A DNA stretch of 64,000 nucleotides from Dorea_D hominis (GTDB taxonomy: Bacteria; Bacillota; Clostridia; Lachnospirales; Lachnospiraceae): NCBI RefSeq assembly GCF_014287705.1, contig NZ_JACOOY010000008.1, positions 87,464 through 151,463 on the forward strand, in the 5' to 3' direction. The notes beneath the pieces were generated by a model. The model worked only from the letters and a program-made list of their open reading frames with translations, was not told where the DNA came from and did not search any database. Below are positions 55,244 through 62,481 of the stretch, piece after piece. The position numbers were made by a program, and so were the translations under genes. Each line of letters begins with the position of its first letter. Position 1 is the stretch's first letter.

Positions 55244-56917
55244 TTATCCCACCTCTTTCCTGTACTCTGTCCTGTGTTCCGCATAAAACCGTCTTATGAC
55301 TTTCATCTTCTCAATCATATCCTGATAGCGGATGTGAATTTTAATTTGCTTGTTCTCATAAATATAGATTTTATCTACAGTCAGTGCCAGCAATGTGCGA
55401 TCCAGTTCTTTGATTTCCAGTGATTTCTTCCAGTCCTCCAACTGAACAGTTGCAGACACTCCACCCTCAAACATTTGCTTTACCAGTTTTTTCTGGTTTT
55501 CAATCATCTGCTCCAGTTCTTCACATTTTCTTCCGTAACTTTCCCGAAAATCATCGAACTCCTCTTTGCTGATCAATCCCTCTTTCAAGTCATCACCCAA
55601 AGATGCTTTCAGGCTGTAATAACGGTTATATTCTTCCTGCAACTTACTAATCTGCGTATCATAACCGATTACCTGATCGTAACTGACTTTCATTTCACAA
55701 AGTTCTTCCATAATCATCTGATAGTCTACGAAAAGTGCCGTATATGCCTGAATCTCTTTCAATACAATCCTTTTCAGCACCTCTTCCGGAATACTGTGTC
55801 TGGTGCAATCTCCACCTTTATTTTTTGTCTGGCAAATATAAAAGGCTTTTTTCTTTCCCTTATACTGATTTACCCTGCGTATCATCGGTGTATGGCAATC
55901 TCCGCAAAATACAAAACCTGAAAAAAAGTTTGCACTGTCCGATGTTTTCGATGCCCTGCCATCATACTGAAGTAGCTTCTGCACCACATCAAAATCATTC
56001 TGCCTGATTATTGCCGGATGCGTATTTTCTACTTTCACCCACTCTGATTCTGGCTTATCCAGACGTTGCTTTACCTTATAGCTGATTCGTTCCTGCTTGC
56101 CCTGCACCATGTTTCCAATGTAAACCTCGTTGGTCAGAATCCTTTTAATCTGCACTGCCGACCATTTCGGTGTGTCTGAGCTGTGAAATCCAGAATTGTA
56201 ATTCTCGCCATTTGCCTTTTTATATTCTTTTGGCGACTGCACATGACGTACATTCAGTTTTTCTGCGATTGCTCCAAGACTGAATCCATCAATTTTCCAC
56301 GAAAATATTTTTCTTACAATATCTGATGCATAAGAATCAATCACCAGACAATTCTTATTCTCTGGATCTTTGCAGTAACCATACGGGGCAAACGCTCCAA
56401 TAAATTCACCTTTTTCACGTTTGATTTTCTGGTGGCTTCGCACTTTACCTGAAATGTCCCGACAATAACTTTCATTTACGAAATTTTTGATTGGAACTAC
56501 AAATGACTTTTCTGAAAAATCTGCTGTTTTACTGTCAAACTGGTCTGTAACTGAAATAAAACGCACATTTAAAGCCGGGTAGGTCTTTTCGATCCATCGC
56601 CCGGCTTCTATATATTCTCTTCCGAATCTGGATAAGTCTTTTACAATCACGCAGTTTACTTTTCCAGCTTCTATATCAGTTGTCATTCGTTTAAACTCAG
56701 GTCGGTCAAAATTTCCTCCTGAGTATCCGTCATCCACATATATATCAAAGATCTGAATATCCGGCTGGCTTTTTACAAAGCTCCGAAGTAACTCTCTCTG
56801 ATTTGCAATGCTGTTGCTCTCTGACTTCGCATCACCCTCTTCCATATCATCTTTCGATAATCGAAGATACAATGCAGCATCGTATATATCTGGCATATTC
56901 ATTTGCATCTGTTCCAT
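55244..56917 (-). CDS. Large serine recombinase A (first of operon)
   Basis: A 557-residue recombinase with catalytic Ser in ALYLRLSKDDMEEGD, KDLSRFGREYIEAG, zinc ribbon CGDCHTPMIRR...ICQTKNKGGDCTRH and coiled coil at about residues 400-480. GGGAG stands 9 bases before the ATG. The three recombinases share architecture but differ throughout, so they look like old paralogues with separate roles and not recent copies. Confidence 0.9.
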   Translation of the reverse strand: MEQMQMNMPDIYDAALYLRLSKDDMEEGDAKSESNSIANQRELLRSFVKSQPDIQIFDIYVDDGYSGGNFDRPEFKRMTTDIEAGKVNCVIVKDLSRFGREYIEAGRWIEKTYPALNVRFISVTDQFDSKTADFSEKSFVVPIKNFVNESYCRDISGKVRSHQKIKREKGEFIGAFAPYGYCKDPENKNCLVIDSYASDIVRKIFSWKIDGFSLGAIAEKLNVRHVQSPKEYKKANGENYNSGFHSSDTPKWSAVQIKRILTNEVYIGNMVQGKQERISYKVKQRLDKPESEWVKVENTHPAIIRQNDFDVVQKLLQYDGRASKTSDSANFFSGFVFCGDCHTPMIRRVNQYKGKKKAFYICQTKNKGGDCTRHSIPEEVLKRIVLKEIQAYTALFVDYQMIMEELCEMKVSYDQVIGYDTQISKLQEEYNRYYSLKASLGDDLKEGLISKEEFDDFRESYGRKCEELEQMIENQKKLVKQMFEGGVSATVQLEDWKKSLEIKELDRTLLALTVDKIYIYENKQIKIHIRYQDMIEKMKVIRRFYAEHRTEYRKEVG

Positions 56918-56949
56918 TTTACATCGCTCCCAACTTACTTATTCCATTG

Positions 56950-57000
56950 AATGTGAAGTCAGAAACCATGTATCACGTTCATTTTCCCTGACCTCACATT
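56950..57000. promoter_or_regulatory. Inverted repeat between the small acidic gene and recombinase A
   Basis: AATGTGAAGTCAG (56950-56962) and CTGACCTCACATT (56988-57000) pair over 13 positions with one mismatch around 25 bases. It lies 33 bases before recombinase A. It may be an RNA hairpin that adjusts expression, or a recombination site. Confidence 0.45.
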
Positions 57001-57030
57001 AACATAACATCTGTACCTTTGCAAGACATT

Positions 57031-57276
57031 TTAATACATCAGCTCCGTCCTTTTTCTCAGATAATCACTGATCGCATCTGTAGCATCCATTTCTCCTGTC
57101 ATCTCCACGACCACCACATACCCTTCATTCAAGTGAGCATACGGCTGATCGCCGGATTTATCCAGAAAAGTTTCCACTTTTTCAGAAATAGCTTTATCCA
57201 TATCAGGAATTAAATCTTCAATGTCCTTTAACTGCTCCAGATCAACACTGGAATCTATTACTGACTGATTCCCCAT
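57031..57276 (-). CDS. Small acidic protein of unknown function, first gene of the recombinase operon
   Basis: An 81-residue protein, strongly acidic in the N-terminal half (VDLEQLKDIEDLIPDMDKAI) and ending in a basic YLRKRTELMY. No signal, membrane segment or known motif. AGAGGTG precedes the ATG at 57276. It lies directly upstream of the recombinases on their transcript, a position where excision-directing factors or regulators are often found, but I cannot assign it. Confidence 0.55.
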   Translation of the reverse strand: MGNQSVIDSSVDLEQLKDIEDLIPDMDKAISEKVETFLDKSGDQPYAHLNEGYVVVVEMTGEMDATDAISDYLRKRTELMY

Positions 57277-57285
57277 GATGCTCAC

Positions 57286-57790
57286 CTCTTTTCCAACATA
57301 TTCTTTGTATCAGTTGTCCTATACCTGCAATTTTCTCAACCGCATCACCTTACCTTTCGCATTTGTTCTCAAAATTTATCTATGACTATGGCATTGCGTA
57401 TTCTGTTCGGCGTGTTGGCTTCCATTCGTATAACCTGTTGTCAGCGTTACATCTAACCTCTATCAGAGTATTTCTGAATACTGGCAGCTTCTTCGCAAAC
57501 TTACCAGTCGTTTCCGGAGTATCTTCGACGCTCGCCTGTAAAATCATTTACAGGGTTATGGCATCTGTGGAATCAGATTATACAGCTCATGTAATTTTCA
57601 AGGTACAAAAGAGATTTTTTGAATGCCCTTTCACTTATTACAGCCTAGAAACACCAAAATGTTGTTCTATTCAAAAAAATCCTCTCACTAATAAAGCCTG
57701 ACAGAAGGATTTTACCAACCTCATTTTGCAATAATTTGCAAAATGTATTTATCCTCATCTGTACATTCGCTTTCATGCGAACCTTTATCG
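57286..57790 (-). ncRNA. Long leader of the recombinase operon with attenuator-like structure
   Basis: About 500 bases lie between the expected transcription start near 57791 and the first gene. On the minus strand they contain, in order: a perfect 10-bp hairpin (CATTTTGCAA / TTGCAAAATG, 57722-57745), a terminator-like hairpin (57676-57713), a hairpin CCTGTAAA / TTTACAGG (57535-57554) and an ATG-started 8-codon frame (57345-57319, MRLRKLQV) after GGTAAGGTG. No longer ORF is convincing. Its length and ordered hairpins suggest regulation by attenuation. Confidence 0.5.
57676..57713 (-). terminator. Attenuator-like terminator in the recombinase leader
   Basis: On the minus strand AAAATCCT, a 22-base loop, AGGATTTT and three more T. 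It starts about 80 bases after the expected transcription start and well before any gene. Confidence 0.6.
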
Positions 57791-57850
57791 TACTGTCATT
57801 TTAATTCGCATTCATGCGAATGTCAAGTGTTTTATTCGCTTCAATGCGAA
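57766..57850. promoter_or_regulatory. Three TTCGC-N6-GCGAA operators between the HTH gene and the recombinase operon
   Basis: Copies at 57766-57781 (last base 57781), 57805-57820 and 57835-57850, each TTCGC, six bases, GCGAA. The middle copy fills the spacer of the leftward promoter and the third lies 8 bases upstream of the -35 of the rightward one. The arrangement is like that of phage and conjugative-element repressors, and the adjacent HTH protein is the natural ligand. Confidence 0.8.
57798..57826 (-). promoter_or_regulatory. Leftward promoter of the recombinase operon
   Basis: On the minus strand TTGACA (57821-57826), a 17-base spacer occupied by the middle operator and TAAAAT (57798-57803). 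Repressor binding here would exclude polymerase. Confidence 0.78.
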
Positions 57851-57858
57851 TCTTTCTG

Positions 57859-57887
57859 TTTACATTCCATGTTTTTGGTAGTAAAAT
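57859..57887 (+). promoter_or_regulatory. Rightward promoter of the HTH regulator gene
   Basis: TTTACA (57859-57864), 17 bases and TAAAAT (57882-57887), 32 bases before the ATG of the regulator. The third operator ends 8 bases upstream, a position that allows either activation or mild repression. Confidence 0.68.
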
Positions 57888-57919
57888 AGATTTATCAAAA
57901 AGAAAGTTGGAAATCTGAT

Positions 57920-58480
57920 ATGACAATCGGTGATAAAATAAAAAAAATCCGGACATTCCGGAATATGACACAGGCAGAACTTGGTGCTGCCCTCGGTTGG
58001 GGCGATAAAGGGGCAAACCGCCTTGCCCAGTACGAAACGAATTACAGGGTTCCCCGTAAGGATCTGGTAACAGAAATGGCTAAGATTCTGGACGTAAATC
58101 CACTGGCACTGCATGAGCCTACTACTATGGATGCTTCTGAACTTATGGAAATCCTGTTCTGGATTGATGAATTTAACCCGGCAGCTATCAATCTCTTTCA
58201 GTTAGAAACCTATCCGGGTGAAAAATGCAATTCTAATGAGGATACCGCTGTCCGTTATCACGATTCTGATAACTGGCCTGCTCATCCACCTGTTGGTATG
58301 TGGTTCAATTATGGGCTTCTCAATGATTTTATGAAAGAATGGATTCTCAGAAAAGAAGAATTGAAATCCGGTAAGATTACCAGAGATGAATATTTTGAGT
58401 GGAAAATCAACTGGCCACAGACCTGTGACGGGTGCGGAAAAGTTGAACCCAAGAGACAATGGCGAACATGTTCGTATTAA
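57920..58480 (+). CDS. XRE-type HTH transcriptional regulator of the element
   Basis: A 186-residue protein with an N-terminal Cro/CI helix-turn-helix (about residues 4-60, FRNMTQAELGAALGWGDKGA) and a longer C-terminal part of unknown fold ending in CDGCGKVEPKRQWRTC, a possible zinc knuckle. Divergent from the recombinase operon across the three operators, it is the likely repressor of excision or transfer. The ribosome site is weak. Confidence 0.82.
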   Translation: MTIGDKIKKIRTFRNMTQAELGAALGWGDKGANRLAQYETNYRVPRKDLVTEMAKILDVNPLALHEPTTMDASELMEILFWIDEFNPAAINLFQLETYPGEKCNSNEDTAVRYHDSDNWPAHPPVGMWFNYGLLNDFMKEWILRKEELKSGKITRDEYFEWKINWPQTCDGCGKVEPKRQWRTCSY

Positions 58481-58488
58481 CCCAAATC

Positions 58489-58526
58489 GGCTCATAATCC
58501 TCTACTTTATGTAGTGACTATGAGCC
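58489..58526 (+). terminator. Terminator of the HTH regulator gene
   Basis: GGCTCATA and TATGAGCC form the stem, with an inner CTAC/GTAG pair, followed by TTATTCATTT. It lies 8 bases after the stop codon. Confidence 0.68.
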
Positions 58527-58568
58527 TTATTCATTTAATTTCTTCGACCTTTTAATATTGCACAATGT

Positions 58569-60314
58569 TTACTCTTCATCCATTTTAATATATTGGCTAT
58601 AGGTATAATAATTTTCTGTTCCAACAAGTTCCATTAAAAATTCTTTAAAAGTCTGATCTATAGGAATCGTCACAAAGAAAAATAACCGTTTTCTTGGCCT
58701 TGAACAACAAACATAAAACAAATTACGATTTCGTTCAAAAGAAATCTGCTTTCCACTCGGAATGGAAGCCTTTCCAGTTATCATAGGTGCATATGTTTCA
58801 AACTGGTACATATTCCAGCCCCTACTAATGACAAAAATAACATTGTCATATTCTTCTCCTTTGACTCCATGTTCTGTGGAAAATAACGCTTCAGGATATA
58901 AAAATTCTATTGCTGAAATGAATTGCGTATAATCCAACTCCAAAAATGCTTGAATTGACGTATTCGATGAATATATTGTTCCCGGTGCATTATGATACAA
59001 ATGATACCATCCATCCAATTTAGGTGGAAAAGGAATTAATTTTGTTTCATTTATAACCTCAATAACATCAATTGCTCTTTTCTCTCTTGCTTCTCGTAAT
59101 TTCTCTTGAAAAATTTTCCACTTCTCTTTCTCCGATTTTTTAGTAATAGGATATCTCTTAATTCCTAGAGTATCAAAAAGCAACTGCATATTTAACGTTT
59201 CTAATGCATGGTAGATTGGTTCAACGGTATCCATAAAAAACAAAAGAAAGGGATCTTCCTTGTCACGTAAACCATCGTTAATGATACTTAAAAGTCGTTC
59301 ATATCCCTGTTGTGCAGCCAATACTTTATGTGTAATCATTAAAATTTTTAATGTATCAGTATCCGCTGTATTTTGTTTTATTTCTTCGGAGATTTTATTT
59401 AAACGTATTTTTAACTCTTCTGGAGGCAATTCGCCTTGAAAATTACGATCAGTACGACGTTCTCCATCATAATCCTCACATGTGATTACAACTACTTCCC
59501 CTTGAAAGTTATCTATTGCAGATGTTTGTGGCAAATCTGGCCGTATATCATTCAGAAGTTGAACAATTCTTGGCGAAGATCTAAAATTTGCACCTTTTTT
59601 TATCACTTCCAAATTTTTATGTTCTATAATCCCACAAGCTTTATTTGACTGATAAATTGTTTGCCACGCATCTCCAAAAAAAGCAAATTGTGGAGATTTC
59701 TTTTCTGCAATAAAATATTTAACAAAGCGTTCGATGAGTGGTTTATAGGAGTCTTGATATTCATCAATCAAAATCAAAGGATATTTATCAGAAAATACAC
59801 GTCGAAATTTTGCATTATCCAAGAGTTTGCAAAACAGCTTAAGAACATCATCATGATAAAGGTACTGAACTCCATTTTCCTTATACCGGTGCCCTAAAGT
59901 ATATGTAACTTCATTAATCTTAAAAAAATCACCTTCATCTGCTAAAAAATCAGGTTCTGTTGTTACAACATCCACAAGATAACTTTGATATTGTTTGATT
60001 GCATTCCAAGCAAACGAATGAATTGTAGATGGAATAATAAATGAATCTTTTGATAATCTTTCTGTGATTACCTCTACAGCAGCGTTCGTATATGTAATAC
60101 AAGCTACATTTTGCTTTTTTCGGCTATATTTAAACCACATATTTTCTTGTATCCATTCAATGACTCTATTAAGCGAATAAGTCTTTCCCGAACCAGCACC
60201 TGCTTCAACTCGAAAACTATGCCCCTCTCGTAATGCTTCAATAATTTGCTCGTCTACTTTATCAGCCTCAGCTTTTGCTAATTCATAATTTGCACCATGA
60301 TAATTTTCACACAT
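58569..60314 (-). CDS. UvrD-like helicase, GajB-like subunit of a Gabija-type system
   Basis: A 581-residue superfamily 1 helicase with Walker A EAGAGSGKTYSLNR, motif II LILIDEYQDSYK, motif III FFGDAWQTIYQ and the late SRPRKRLFFF. In Gabija defence, GajB works with the OLD-family nuclease GajA against phage. The gene is intact and follows the TOPRIM part of the nuclease gene by 15 bases, with AAGGA upstream. It is longer than the B. cereus GajB (about 494). Without a working partner its present role is doubtful. Confidence 0.78.
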   Translation of the reverse strand: MCENYHGANYELAKAEADKVDEQIIEALREGHSFRVEAGAGSGKTYSLNRVIEWIQENMWFKYSRKKQNVACITYTNAAVEVITERLSKDSFIIPSTIHSFAWNAIKQYQSYLVDVVTTEPDFLADEGDFFKINEVTYTLGHRYKENGVQYLYHDDVLKLFCKLLDNAKFRRVFSDKYPLILIDEYQDSYKPLIERFVKYFIAEKKSPQFAFFGDAWQTIYQSNKACGIIEHKNLEVIKKGANFRSSPRIVQLLNDIRPDLPQTSAIDNFQGEVVVITCEDYDGERRTDRNFQGELPPEELKIRLNKISEEIKQNTADTDTLKILMITHKVLAAQQGYERLLSIINDGLRDKEDPFLLFFMDTVEPIYHALETLNMQLLFDTLGIKRYPITKKSEKEKWKIFQEKLREAREKRAIDVIEVINETKLIPFPPKLDGWYHLYHNAPGTIYSSNTSIQAFLELDYTQFISAIEFLYPEALFSTEHGVKGEEYDNVIFVISRGWNMYQFETYAPMITGKASIPSGKQISFERNRNLFYVCCSRPRKRLFFFVTIPIDQTFKEFLMELVGTENYYTYSQYIKMDEE

Positions 60315-60329
60315 ACTCCATCATCCTTT

Positions 60330-62310
60330 TTATTCAAGTACCTTTTGGTTATTAAGCCATATTAATCCAGATTTAATGTATTCCGGAATGTTATAATCAG
60401 TACACTCATAAATGAGTTTAAGTGCAAAATCTGTTTTACATTTTCCAGAGAACTCAAGATCACCTTCAGTCGGGCTATCACTTAATCCATAATGTGAACG
60501 ATTGACATTCCGAATAGCTTCTTCTAAAGAATGTCCACATAATTCATTCTCTTTTGTTTGGAATTCAATATGACATTTTCCTCTGGTTTTATCGTCAGAA
60601 GACATTGATATTATATCTGCCAAATTAATTTTGGTTTTATCATCATGTGACAACCCTTTATTCTTTCGAATCCACCATTTTAAAGTTTCGTTAGATGTCG
60701 TTTCACCACACGAAACCGGAACAGATCTATAATATATTTGTCCATTTTTACCTTCTTGCCCCAATACAGAATCTACATCCGTAAGTATAAGACACGGAAT
60801 ACCTAAAAACTCAATAAATGGAATAAACTTATAAGCATACGCACCACCGATTTCAATTAAAGTATAATATTGAGCTGGTAATTTATATTTCTGTGAACTA
60901 AAATCTCCTGACTTATCGCACTTATCTATCATATCAGGTATTAATAACCGTTCTGTTGCTCCTTCAACCAAAATTGCTTTATCCGCAAAAAACAAAAGAA
61001 GGCGTTATTTATAGAAATTTAAATTCATTTGCACAGGAGAATCCAGATAATAGTGATTTTATTAGGAAATATCTTACATTAACCAAATGTGATTTGTTTT
61101 TTGCGGATAAAGCAATTTTGGTTGAAGGAGCAACATGAGCAGAATGTGAAGTTAAAAGAGTCTGAATTCCTACAGAAGTAATTTTTCCAAGGAACGCTTC
61201 TAAATATTCCGCAAAAGCATGTTGCATCTGTGGATGCATATGAGATTCCGGTTCCTCAATAAAAAGTAATGGTATACAAGCATTTCCGCACTTTTCTATC
61301 TTCTTCGCAAATGCCGCAAGAAGAAACTCCATTTTAATTAGATTTTTATATCCCAATCCATTATATGCACTAGGAAGACATTCATTACTTGTACCTGCGG
61401 TGTATGAAAGCTGGGTTTGATTTTTTATCTGATCATCAATACTTAATTGAGTAGTAACTCCTAGTTGAAGTTCTTCTCCATTTGGATACCCAAACCCAAC
61501 TGAATCATTTACAAGTGAACTTAAAATGCTATCACTTTGTTTCTGAACATTTTTATTTGCGTTCTCTACAATAGCACGCAACTCCTTGACTTTTTCTGCA
61601 ACATTTGGATCCAGTTCTTCTTCATTCATTTCAAAAAATTCTGAAATAAGCGAAGAAAGAGAACTATTCTGTGTTCCGTCCTCTCCAAGGAGACGTTCTG
61701 CCGGAATAATATGAAATGGGAAAAGTTCTTCCAATTCTTTATGTTTCTTTATCTGTGTTTCCTTTGGATTTTTAGGATTCACTGCATAAATTACTAATTC
61801 AAAAAGTTTTGAAAAATTAGTACTGATAACATCCCGGGCCTCATCTGATGGTGCAAAAACACCATTTTGGTAATAGCTTTCTTCCAAAGTTTTTCATAAC
61901 ACTTTTTCATCTGGCTTTAAGCGAAATTCCACACGAATTAATGCAGTGGTAGTATCTATATCCACATCTATAATAAAAGGCGACAGTGCCCCTAAATTAT
62001 CCTCTGAATCTTCTAAAGAATAATCTACAAGGAACTCTATAGATATTGGTTCTAATTGCTCGCATAACGATTCAAAAGAAATTTCTTTTGACATAAATGA
62101 AGCTATTATTTCATACAATGTTTTTCTTTTAACCAACGGATAGTCATCAAAGGAAAATGGACGTCCATTCAATACATTTTCTATACATGCCAAACATGAT
62201 GTCTTAGCTGTATTATTTCGACCAACAATTAACGTAGTCTTAGCATCAACTTCTAATTCAGCATCTATAAGCAATCTGTAGTTTTTAATTTTTATTTTCG
62301 ATATATACAT
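60330..62310 (-). pseudogene. Disrupted OLD-family nuclease, GajA-like
   Basis: The three parts of one gene are recognisable. Part one (62310-61894) has the ABC ATPase start with Walker A VGRNNTAKTS. A single in-frame TGA at 61894-61896 interrupts it, and the same frame continues to 61009 with the signature and Walker B region (IEEPESHMHPQMQ) and TSHSAH. The TOPRIM part (60995-60330, AILVEGATERLLIP, LTDVDSV) is in another frame. Between them a 96-base segment is inverted. The start is the ATG at 62310 after GGAAAGGA. Class 2 OLD nucleases pair with UvrD helicases, which fits the next gene. As written the protein cannot be made. Confidence 0.82.
60954..61135. repeat. 43-bp perfect inverted repeats round an inverted 96-bp segment in gajA
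   Basis: The copies are 60954-60996 and 61093-61135, exact inverted repeats of 43 bases that encode FFADKAILVEGAT. The 96 bases between them read on the plus strand EGVIYRNLNSFAQENPDNSD and then FIRKYLTLTKC, followed by the second copy; this is the protein segment expected just before the TOPRIM motif, on the wrong strand. The plus-strand frame across it is a by-product of the rearrangement and not a gene. Confidence 0.9.
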
Positions 62311-62430
62311 ATTTACATCCTTTCCAATGATACACACCGAATTAATTTGTGTACTATCTTTATCTTAAAATACTTTTTTATCAGAAGTATCCTGCCTCAT
62401 ATTTTTTTAATAACTTTCCCTCATAATATG

Positions 62431-62471
62431 TGGAAAATCACAAAAGAACATATTTCCATTGTGACTTTCCA
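62431..62471. repeat. Inverted repeat after the type ISP-like gene
   Basis: TGGAAAATCACAA and TTGTGACTTTCCA pair over 13 positions with one mismatch around 15 bases, 11 bases beyond the stop of the type ISP-like gene. There is no T tract on the minus strand, so it would be a weak terminator at best. Confidence 0.45.
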
Positions 62472-62481
62472 GTATTACAGA

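Noticed and set aside
57363..57701. 112-codon plus-strand ORF in the recombinase leader
   Set aside because: No ribosome site, no family resemblance, and it is antisense to the structured leader.
60956..61138. Plus-strand 60-codon ORF as a gene
   Set aside because: Its protein is the missing piece of the minus-strand nuclease, displaced by the inversion; it has no ribosome site of its own.
61894..61896. TGA as a selenocysteine or recoded codon
   Set aside because: No selenocysteine insertion structure is evident, the position is not catalytic, and the gene has a second clear lesion downstream.
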